The notes beneath the pieces were generated by a model. It made no database searches. It was not told the origin of the DNA and saw nothing but the letters and a program-made list of their open reading frames with translations. A stretch of DNA of 64,000 nucleotides from Tachypleus tridentatus (taxonomy: Eukaryota > Arthropoda > Merostomata > Xiphosura > Limulidae), in NCBI RefSeq assembly GCF_004210375.1, contig NC_134834.1:146229009-146293008 (forward strand). Direction: 5' to 3'. This document shows, piece after piece, positions 37,001-49,000 of the stretch. Both the position numbers and the translations under genes were made by a program. How positions within the stretch are numbered: position 1 is the stretch's first letter; each line of letters begins with the position of its first letter.

Positions 37001-40000
37001 TACGAAAAGCGACGCAAGTCATGTGTAAAGAAGATGCTTCCGTGGCATTTCCGTTCAACTTTTTCATACCTTAACTGGTTGAATAATGAAACTGTAACGA
37101 CGTGGTGAGGCTCCAAAACCATTTTAATATAACGTATTCTTTCTAAATACATATATAGAATATGCATTAGAAAGTTCTTTGCAAAATCCATTGTAAGTCC
37201 CAGTCGTCACCTTAGAGTCATAACGTATATTGCGTTCATTTCATTTCTACTTCAGGAATTACAAGAACTTTTAATGGTAATATCCTTTCAACAAGATGGC
37301 TGCAGACAATGAAAGGCAGTAGAGGTGGAGAAGTTGTGAGTGTAAGCACTCAGCTCCATACCTTTTTTTCCATGGTAGCTGACTAGTTTAACATCAGCGT
37401 TCAGATTTTGTCTGGTAAAAGGGTTATCCATAACGCATTTGAGAGTTATTATTACAGACAATATCCGTTATCACAGGTCACAACTGGGATTAATAATGGA
37501 TTTAGCAAAACACTTCTTATTGGTTATTTCATATTAAGTTCGTTATTACTTCAAAGTGCTGATTTTAATCGTCTATTAACAATTAATATAATTAGCAATA
37601 TTGGCACTATTTATTTCATTGTGTATGTATACACATGTATATATACATGTATGTATACATAGTAGAATTTGTGAAAACATTTCCTATGTGAATGAAGTGA
37701 TTGTTGATATTATATATTGTTGAAGCTATATGAATGAAGTGATTGTTGATATTATATATTGTTGAAGCTATATGAATGAAGTGATTGTTGATATTATCAA
37801 TAAATAATACGAGACTATTCAGAAGATAAAATACTACCAAATCTGAGTAGAATAAAATCTCGCTATTTACACCTAGATGGGTACTCAAACTATGTGCTCT
37901 ACATGACACACTTAGATATACGTGTAGCTGCCTTCTAGAAAATAACTTCCATTTAGGTTCAGCTTTCCTTTTCGAAGAAGGATATTATGAGCAGGTGGTC
38001 TTGTCGCTGAGCAACAAGCGTTATTTTTAGTAAGCAAATTATATTCTGCCACTACTTTTTTACAGTTGCTAGTCAGCAGTTTATATTAATTCTATCAATG
38101 ATGTTTAACTACAGTTTTGTTGCCACTTGTATCTCCTGTTTAGACCAACAAGTACTTTATTTAACAACAAAGAAATTTTATTATTGTTTACTTACCACGG
38201 GGAACATTAAATGAGCCTCGGACTTTTCTAATACCTTCGTGAAAAGAAGCAACTAAACTATTCATCTTCTTCATCTTCTGAAAGGCTTCTCGATAAAGCG
38301 CCATCTCGTGCTTTTCAAAGAAATCAACAACACTGCTGTTTTCTGCGCAGCCATACTCCATTTTGGAGTCACGCACGAGTTCCTCGAGCGACGACACTTC
38401 TGTAGATGTACATAAACATATAATTGTTAGAAAGCGTTGCGAACGCGTGCAACTCAAGAACAAAATTTATGTTCTATTTCCTCCTAAAGCGACAGAGAAA
38501 AATGTTTTACCTTTATCTGACCTCTCCACTGTCATCACGGAAGCTAGCTTGGCTGTGTAAGCTGACACAAGTACTGTTGTAGATATCCACCAAACAGCAA
38601 GGGTAATACGGGTGGGAAACAGAAGTCTTCCAGGATCAATACTCTGTTGATAGCAATAGTAAATCAACCAACGGTTAAATATTGACATGCAATTTTATTT
38701 TAATATTTGTTTTGGAAAAAAAAACTTATGACTCATAGAATTAACACATATTCCAACAAGATTACCGAATCTCAAATACCTCAAGTTTTCATTTTATTTT
38801 TAACTCCGTTCCTTTAAAGAAAAATTAAATAAATATATTCAAAGATAGACAAGGTGAATACTTGTGTTATATTCTGTTAATCTCAGCTACTATTAATAAG
38901 AAATAGGTTCTTATACCAACCGCTCACTTCTGTACAAAAGCCACACGCACACTTAAAGCGATAGTGCTAGAACGTGTTGTTTTAGTAGCTTCTAAATGAC
39001 GTAGTACAGACTGTTTGACCAACCTGTTTTTTTAGTAAACTTTAATTATGTAAAACGAAGGAATAATTTGTTTCAGTAAGTGTTTTCGAATGTTCCTTCC
39101 CTCTGACTGCTTCCCTATGTTATATTCGTAACGTTATTCTAACATATTTCCAGTTACTCATCACATTAACTTAATTATTATAACCAAACATACTTTTACC
39201 TGATTCACTAACGAAGAAAACCCCAGCCACAGGGCATGAAATATTCCCATTGGAGCAACGTTTGGCTCTTGACGTATAGCGCAATGTTTGCGATGGTCTT
39301 TCAACAGTCGTCGACGTTGAACGCCCTCTGGTGTACAGTTGCTACATATTACAAGAACCAGAGATGTAACACACAACGCCACTAATATTACTGCCCATAG
39401 CAAGGGTTCAAAGGGTGAAAGAAATGCGAAAACATCTTTCTGGACTGCAGAATTGTAACGAGGTATCAGAATGGTTAGTCCAAGGTCGAAAAAAGGTTTT
39501 GTGAACGAAATAACTTGTTGACGTTCAAAGTTTATTGTAAAGGCTCCAAGTCCAAGATCTGCTTTCTACAAAGAAAACCAAAGAGTAGTTCAAAACATCA
39601 AAATGTTAAAATGTCTTTAACTTTTTTGGATATCTCATGCTTATATATTCATCGATTATTGTTTCTTGTTTACACATTTGTTTGTGATAGGAAACGACTT
39701 TTAGACAAACCCTTCATTCACTCAACACTTTAACTGTGACATATAGAAACTTAGACAAACCATTCATTCACTTAACACCCTGATTGTGACATATAGAAAC
39801 TTAGACAATCCATTCATTCACTTAACACCCTGATTGTGACATATAGAAACTTAGACAAACAATTCATTCACTTAACACCCTGATTGTGACATATAGAAAC
39901 TTAGACAATCCATTCATTCACTTAACATCCTGATTGTGACATACAGAAACTTAGACAAACCATTCATTCACTTAACACCCTGATTGTGACATATAGAAAC

Positions 40001-43000
40001 TTAGACAATTCATTCATTCACTTAACACCCTGATTGTGACATATAGAAACTTAGACAAACCATTCATTCACTTAACACCCTGATTGTGACATATAGAAAC
40101 TTAGACAAACCCTTCATTCACTCATAATCTTAATTGTGACATACAGAAACGTAGAAAACCCTTCGACATTACTTCATTCACACGCCAAATCCCCAAGTGG
40201 CATAGCAGAATGTCTACGGACTTACACTGTTAAAAATCAAGGTTTCAATAACTACAAACAAATATGCATCATTCATTCGGCATTTTAGTTGTGATGGACA
40301 GAAGCTCAGACAAACTATTAAATGCTGTTTTATTCACTCAACATTTGACTTGTAAAATCAGGAGATATTTCATCGTCAGTAACGTTTACTTGAAGTATTC
40401 TTACTGTTATACAATTAATTATCTGTCTTATTTCGTCCTTCTATTATATAATGCCTTTATTGTTTTCTACTGAACAGTTATTTCTCGTGTTTCGTCCTTC
40501 TATTAAATAATGCATTTATTGTTTAGTAATGAACAAATATCAGTTTTGTTTTGTCCTTACGTTATGTTTTTGTCGTGGTTTTGTAATGAACAGTTGTCAG
40601 TCTTGTTTCGCCCTTCTATGAAATTATGTCTATTGTTTTTTAATGAACAGTCATCTCTCTTGTTTCGTCCTTCTATTAAATAATGTCTTTATTGTTTTCT
40701 AATGAACAATTATCTTGTGTTTCATCCTTCTATTAAATTACATCTTTATTGTTTTGTAATGAACAATCATCTCTCATGTTTCGTCCTTCTATTAAATTAT
40801 GTCTTTATTGTTTTCTAAACAACAGTTCTTAATATTATAAAAATTATATTGTTTGATCCATATACTTTTAGATTAAAATCTCTTCCTCTCGAATGGTGTT
40901 CATAACAATAAAAAACTATAAAATAAAATTTAACTGCGAGAACCATACTGGACGTTTTTTGCGAAAATAAGATTGTTTGTTTTTTGGAATTTCGCACAAA
41001 GCTACTCGAGGGCTATCTGTGCTAGCCGTCCCTAATTTAGCAGTGTAAGACTAGAGGAAAGGCAGCTAGTCATCACCACCCACCGCCAACTCTTGGGCTA
41101 CTCTTTACCAACGAATAGTGGGATTGACCGTCACATTATAACGCCCCCACGGCTGGGAGGGCGAGCATGTTTGGCGCGACTCGGGCGCGAACCCGCGACC
41201 CTCAGACTATGAAGCGCACACCTTAACGCGCTAGGCCATGCCGGGCCCGCGAAAATAAGAAATATGTGGGGGCTGACATTATATATATATATATATATAT
41301 ACACACTATGGTGCGTGCTATTTTTACCATATAACAAATACTCAGTGAAAGCTTATTGTTTAAGTCTCTTAGTGTCTCCAACTGGTGATTTTCAGCCTCA
41401 ATGTTTAGGCCTTATTGACCAAAATACGGTGTTTGATCCCTACAGAAGGCACAACACAGCTAGTTCTTATGCAACCTTATGCTTTATAAAATGTCTCAAC
41501 TTTGAGTCCCCTCCTCCTTCTAGTGACTCAAAGGTGAGTTTGTGGGCTTATACCAATAAAATTCGATTTCGATTCCTACGGTGAGGATTGCTAAATGTGC
41601 AACTTTGCGCTTAAAAACGGAAAACAAAAGCATCACTTGTTTTCCATCTATCGAAAAATCATACGCGGACCTCGCTGAGGTTAACTTACGTCTTCCATCA
41701 GTTCTTTGACGATCCCGTCCCACGATCCAGTCTGGGGATCTTGACGACCGTAAGTGGCCCTTAGCGACACAGTGAACCGAAAGCTTAACATTTCTTGTAA
41801 TCTCAACAGTAGGTCTATACAATACCCAGTGTAGCGAAGGCTGTTCGGATCATCAGGTTTGTAATCCGGGTTGTCCACGACGAAAGGAGCATCCTGAGAA
41901 CAATATAGGTCCATAATTTTATCTTTCTTACGCTTATAATTCATTACCTTAATAGCGTACTATAATTAAAGTTTAGGAATAGGCTTAGCACACAGTAATA
42001 AAACAAAGACAGAAGAACGATAGACTGAAAAAATAAAAATAACTTTATACAAACAGATTAAAGTACAGAAAGTAAATATATACAGAAGGATAGTATCAAA
42101 GATTATATAAAGGAAAATGAACCGCGAGAAAGAAAATCGAACACCGAACACAGAAGACGCACCTTTACTGTCACTACACGGAGAGACATGTTAGACAAAT
42201 CGTAGATACTGTCAACGGGTGGATTTAGGGTATTTCCTGGAAAGACAGCTTTAGAAGAAAGTTCTAACTCTGAAGACATGTTTCCCAATTTCCACGTTCC
42301 AATCTGAAACGATATACGTTGAAACAATACATTTCTTTCACTAATTTTGTTCGTAGACATCATAAAATAATATGTCTGAATGTTCAACTCTGTTTGTTGG
42401 TGTTAAAGAATATTTATGAATTGTTGATTTTGGTTAATTTTATTCGTGGGTATTATTAACATGTCTGATTGACTGACTTTGGCTATTTCTGTTTGTGGGC
42501 ATTATAAAAGAACTTACCCGAATGGTTAATTCTTTTCATGGGTATCAAAGAACATGTCTGAATGGTTTAATTTGAGAAATTCTGTTTGGGAGTACTATTA
42601 AAGAACGTACCTGAATGGTTGATTTGGCTAACTCTGTTAGAATTATTAGAGAATATATTTGAATAATTGTTTTTAGCTAATTCTATTAGTACTGTAAATA
42701 ACATGTCTGAAGTGTTGATTCAAGATGGACGTTTATTGGTCAGCTATTACAAAGGAAGCTATAACAGCGAACTTCCATGTTGCGAAAGTTTGAGAAAAAG
42801 TATTTGGTCTTCTCCGTTACTGTAGTTAATACATTAGTCTTCGTTGTTACTTAGAAAAACATAAAAAATAAACCAGCAACTCCTGTAACGTCTTCACTGA
42901 CCGAAGATTGATAGCGAGAATGAATGTTCTAAGCAAAAAGTACTCCTTCGAGAATCAGGTTTTTAATATTCTACTGAATTCTTTGCTGCTGTCTTACCTT

Positions 43001-46000
43001 GATAAATCTTTGAGGGATCAGGTTTTTGATATCATGCTGAATTCTGTTGCTGCTGTCTTACCTTATTAAATCCTTCGGAGGAGGGGTAGGCTTTGAATAC
43101 CGTACTGAATTCTGTTGCCACTTTCATACATTGATGAATCTTTGAGGACTCAGGTTCTTAATATCACACTGAATTTTGTTACTGTTGTCTTATTTTGATG
43201 AATCCTTCTAAGGGGGGTCAGGTTTTGAATACCATACTGAATTCTGTTGCCACTGTCCTACCTTGATGAATCCTTGAGAGATGAGGTTCTCAATATCATA
43301 CTGAATCGTAGTATGGAATCCGTATTTCGTAAAAGTCAGATGTCCTAAAGTTCCTTGAACTCCTTTCAATTCCTTGATGTACTGAAATAGCAGCTCCCCC
43401 TGTGGCCAAATTTGTAATAACTCGCTGGCACAGAAATTCGGAGGGAAAGATGGTGGCTTCAACAAATTGCCCTCTTGTAAATACATATGAAGTCCTTGAG
43501 CAACGGCAAGAACAGCATCGTATACACGTGCAGCTGTTATCTGTGGTGTAAAAGATACACAAGGTATTAGAAGAGTTATGGAGTTATCAAATATCAACAA
43601 ATTTACATTATCAGGTTCATGTTGAAAAAATTTATCTTTGATAGAAAAACAAAATTTCAGCCAGAGGTGTCGCAATGTAATTAAAACATTCAGAGAAGAA
43701 ACATTTTCTAGCTTTAAACCTCTTCTTCGATTACAAAGACTATAGCTTCTCCTCCCCTCACAACTTTCCTGATAAATGCAGTTTTGGTTTTGTTATTTTC
43801 TGCCATGAATTGAATACTTTAATATTTCTACCTGTTTTCACGTCAAGACCTTATGTCGTTGATAAGTGTAAGAATAGTTAAGTCGACCGTTTTTCCTTCC
43901 AGATAATATTCGTCAGAATGATACTATACTAAATTAAAGTCAGTTATTACAATTTTGTTCTTATCAATTATAAGACATACTGGTACAGTTTTTACATATA
44001 AAGATTATGTGTTGCGTGACTCAGATAATCGATTTGTTTTCACTGTTCACTACAGGTGTAAATTGCATGGAATATTTACGCATAGCTGTATCCCTAATTT
44101 TCAGCTTATAGACAAGAAGCAAGCTAACTCGTCAATAGCACTAACACTCATTCTTATAATACTGACATAGCCACCAATTGTAGAGAGCGTTTTCTCGGCA
44201 ACAGACATGAACTCTAAACCTTCATTTTTAAAGAGCAAGGTAACCACTAGGCCATGTCTGGTTCCACTCAATGAAAAACTGACGAATAAAATTTTCTGAG
44301 ACCACTTACTGTACTTGTAAAATAGTTAAGAAATGCTTTGGTTTGTTTTGAATTTCGCGCAAAGCTACACGAGGGCTATTTGCGCTAGCCGTCCCTAATT
44401 TAGCAGTGTAAGATTAGAAGGAAGGGAGCTAGTCATCACCACCCACCGCCAACTCTTGGGCTACTCTTTTACCAACAAAACACACGATAATACCCACACA
44501 TGTTGCGCGATACAAAATCTGGCTTTTCAGCTGTATAAACCATTTGCTCCACGGTTTTTGTGAGTTGTATCGAAAGAGATGGGCGAGGGACTGAACGAAG
44601 TTACTTACGACTGTAATGTGATAAGTGCAGTATGTATTTGAAGTTGGACTCTTACAATATTTTGTACAATTGAAATACGGTCTGGCCAACCTTTTTTTTT
44701 TTTTTTGGAGCTTTTGAAATAGATTTACGAGCTCTTTATCAGAGTATTTTTGTTGTTGTTACAATAACTAAAATACTATAAACTGTGACACTTCTATTAG
44801 CCCACTAAATCACCCGAACTTGAATTCATTGACTCGTGTGCTAGATGTTAAAATATTCGAAAATTATGTCATGGAACTAAATGCATCCTTTGATATGTAA
44901 ATCACGAGTTTGATTGGTGAACAGTTCTGTGAAAGCTTGGACACTTTCCGTTTTCTCTGTTCTCTTAATCTACTGCGTCAAGTGTTTTAAGTCAAAAGAA
45001 ATAAATTTCCATTGAAATAAAGCGTGTGTGTGTATGTTTTCTTATAACAAAGCCAAATCGGGTTAGCTGCTGAAATAAAGCGACCAGTAAGAAACGTTGT
45101 TTCATTCACTGAAATATATTAGCCAACGAAATACACTAAACTTACCAAAGGTTCGTCTGAGGCACTTTTTAACGATTTTGTGAGCCTCTCCCTTAGGAAA
45201 AGGAACTGGTCATTTTCGTCAGTTGAAGGCAACGTTCCCAGCAGGCCTTGCATATAATTGGGAATATGGCCGTATGTATCGGTTACTGCCCGTCCACCCT
45301 GTAAGGTTCGAATACTTACAATAGGTATAACTCATGATGTGACTTACAACAAAATGTATTTGTTTTTCTCACTTTACATTTCCAATTGTTGAGAGTATCT
45401 AAAAGGTGTGCTTCAGCTTTAGATTAAAGTGAGTTCGTGTTTAGATAAATATATTTCAAGATCAACTTCTTTACTTTGTAACAATGGCGATGCTCAGTTA
45501 GACTTGGTTTAATGATGGAAGAGGAAAGACTAGAAACACATTGTACGTGTAGCAGTATCGTTTTGACGATTATCTGTCTTTTATTTTTCTCCAGAAAGGT
45601 AACTTTCTTGTGTAAAACATTATATTTAAAGCTGAATATACGCAATTGAAAGTTCAATAATTATAACGAACACTTATTGATCAGGCTACGGTTAAGATGC
45701 TCGACTCGCACTGTAATGTGTGGGTTGTGGGATTGAGGCTTTTTATCGAACATTCTCGTTCTTTCAGTAGTACATATATTATAATGTGATAATCACTCAC
45801 AATATTCGTTGGTAAAAGCGTAGCTTAAGAGTTGCCGGTCTGCTCATTATTTAGACTTCCTCTTGTCTTTAACTTCAAAATTATGGGGGCTTGGGTTCGA
45901 ATCCTCGTCATACCAAACATGCTCGCCCTTTCAGCCATGGAGGCGTTATAAAGTTACGGTCAATCCCACTATTCGTTGGTAAAAGATTAGCCCAAGATTT

Positions 46001-49000
46001 GGCGATGGGTGGTGATGACTAGTTGCCTTCCCTCTAGTCTTACACTGCAAAATTAGGAACGGCTAGCGCAAATTGCCCTCGTGTAGCTTTGCGCGAAATT
46101 CAAAAAAACAAACAAACAAAAATAGGGACTGCTAGTTCACACATAGCCTTCGAGTAGCTTTTTGTGAAATTTTACAAAACAATTATTCTGCGAAAACACT
46201 ACCATAACACACGAGGCTCTCGTGTTTGATTCCCTTTCATTACGGGTTGGGTCGAATTCACTCAGCTCATAACCACGAAGTTATCCATGATTTTTGATGA
46301 TATAAGCATATGTTTACAAAATTCTGCAGGTTATTAGAAAATATTACAAGGCCTTAGTACAAAATATATCAGGTTTTTAAATTAAATATTAAAATATTTT
46401 TATTAAAGATTCGTAATTTTTTTCTTTCAGAATATTGACTAGGCAACATAAAGAGTAATTTTGATTTTAAGATTAAAAATACTTTTATGCATTAATATGT
46501 GTTTTCTTATACCAAAGCCAATACGGGCTATTTACTGTGTCCACAGAGGGAATCGAATTTCCTGATTTTAATCCGAAGGTTTACCACTATCCGAGCGGGA
46601 GACTTTATGCATGAGAAAAATTTTTAAATTTCACATGTTTTGCTTGTCGTATCCGTCAACTTCTGATGTCTTTACTTGAAAGAAATATTGTTAAAATCTA
46701 CCACAAGAGTCATTTACAACTTACTTAAACTTTAAAATTGCCAATAAAAAGTCACCTGAATGAAAAATATACACGTAAAGCAGTGACAACCTACACAGTT
46801 TAAAATTGTCTTGTATAATCTTTTAAGCGCAACAATCTTACCCCTGGTAATAGTTTGTCCATAAATTTATATCCAACCCATGATATACTTGTTCCATAAG
46901 TATATAAAAAAAAAATTAAAGACAAAAGGTCTTTCCATAAAAGGCTCGGCATGGCCACGTGGTTAAGGCACTCGACTCGTAATCCGAGGATCGCGGGTTC
47001 GAATCCCCGTCGCACCAAACATGCTCGCCCTTTCAGCCATGGGGGCGTTATAATGTGACAGTCAATCCCATTATTTCTTGGTAAAAGAGTAGCCCAAGAG
47101 TTGGCGGTGGGTGATGATGACTAGTTGCCTTCCCTCTAGTCTTACACTGCTAGATTAGGGACCGCTAGCGCAGATAGCCCTCGTGTAGCTTTGCGCGAAA
47201 TTCAAACCAAACCTTTCCATAAAACTGTGACAAAGAAAACCAACAATTTGTAATGTACAGATTGTAATTGAATAAAAAGTATTTATTTCATTAATAATGA
47301 AAATATATTTTTATGTACCAATAAAAACAAATGCTGGCAGTAACTGTGTAATGTCAATAAAAGAAAATAATTTACGTAATTATCAAATAAGGGGAGTTTA
47401 CAACCTCATTTCATAAAAAATTTGTAATTAACTCAGACATTAAACTGAACAGTATCTTTATAAAATGGAAAGTAAGCTGTCTGATACTTTAGACGCATCC
47501 CTCATCACTTTGTATTCAATTAATCACTTTTGTTTCTCGTGCTAACAATAATACATTTTCAAACGTTAACTTACGTTATTGGTGATTCCTTCCGTGACTA
47601 GCCACGCCCATCCCTTTCTGAGCATGCCTAGTTCGTCTGCTTGACGTAAAACTGGCCTGGCATATTGGGAAAGACAGTGTAGGACTATGACTCTAACGTG
47701 TTGATTCTTGAAAATAATACACATATATAATAAGATTCCTGAAACAAAATAGTTTTTAATTTGAAAACACAACACCAAAAAGAGTATCTAAGAGTTTAGC
47801 TACGAAACCGATGCATCATTATGGAAGTATAAATATACCTAACATCCATTAAATCTGATAGGATTCATAAATGGTGTGTTACATTCTAAGAGATATTCCA
47901 TTTGGATTTATTTTCAATTATTAAGTATTTTACAAGCTTTCAAATACTTTAGAAATATTCCGTTGGAAATAATATGTGCGTCTTAATAGGAGATAAGAGG
48001 GAATCCTCAATAGCTGCGGCTCTGGTAATTCTTTTAGGCAGGATTAGAGTAAATTAGTGTGTAATACATTTGCTTTCCATTTAATTAGCTATGCGTTTGC
48101 GCACCAGCAATATCAAGCGTGAGGGTATGCGTATACCCGATTTGATTTTATTACTCATCCGGGTCTCTACCAGCCTTCCCTCAAGTTTAAATTATTTTAA
48201 GCAGTATTATATTAAAGTATTCTATGATATCTTTGACGTGGTCAAATACATCAATCGAAAGGGTTTGAACTTCTAGGTCGAAAACTGTAATTAAATCTCT
48301 AAGCGGTTAAAGAGATGACGAATGTATAGGATATATGTTTGTACTTGGTTAAAAAAAAACGAACTCAGAGTCGTTCTGTGAGCCGTTCAGCCCTCGGCTA
48401 AACATACGATCTAATCAAAATCAGTCATTAGCGTAAATTTTTCTACAAAACATTGGGCGTTAAAGATTACACATTAGCCACTAAGTATAATATACTAAGA
48501 ATTTTCAGTTTTTGAAAAGATGTTTGTTTGCTTGTAATTATGCACAATGTTACACTATAGGCTATCTGTGCTCTGCCCACCACGTGTATCGAAACCCGGT
48601 TTCTAGCGGTATAAGTTCGAAGACGCCGCTGCGCCAATGGAGGAGGGGGGCGTTTTGCAAAGACCTTGAACTTTATAACATTAGCTCCACCCTTCACGAG
48701 ATAATCGAGTAAAAACGTGAACAAATGATTGAAAGTAAATATTTGTTGATTTAGCAACATTAACTATCAAACCTGACTTAAGATTCATCCATATATATAA
48801 TATTAAACAAAATACCTGCGTGGTATCCGCCTCCCCCAAAAAAAACAAAAATAGTCGGAAATTAATATTTCCGTTGACAAGCTCACACAGAAACAAATAT
48901 AAATGAAGCAAACCCGTTGAAAATTGGATTGGCCCCCAGTAGTAAAGAAAAGACAACAAATAAACCATGTATTTTATGTTTTTATGTTTATCTACGTGGC

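Larger units (their letters stand above)
35735..38195 (-). other. Gene A intron 12
   Basis: Holds a SINE-2, a deleted SINE-1, a TATACATG-type simple repeat near 37620 and the 42-bp repeat. Confidence 0.88.
38644..41689 (-). other. Gene A introns 10 and 9
   Basis: Intron 10 (38644-39199) shows nothing. Intron 9 (39566-41689) holds the 50-bp and 60-bp arrays, a SINE-2 fragment and a young SINE-1. Confidence 0.88.
43541..47574 (-). other. Gene A introns 6 and 5
   Basis: Intron 6 (43541-45145) holds a 3'-half SINE-1 and a SINE-3 fragment. Intron 5 (45299-47574) holds nested SINE-1 copies, a SINE-3 and a young SINE-1 with a target duplication. Confidence 0.88.

Noticed and set aside
38363-38560. 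Plus-strand open frame opposite exons 12 and 11
   Set aside because: Antisense shadow of two clearly coding iGluR exons.
46943-47020. tRNA gene-like sequence
   Set aside because: Box A- and box B-like motifs are present, but the same head recurs at dozens of SINE copies, each followed by the SINE body and tail, so these are not tRNA genes.
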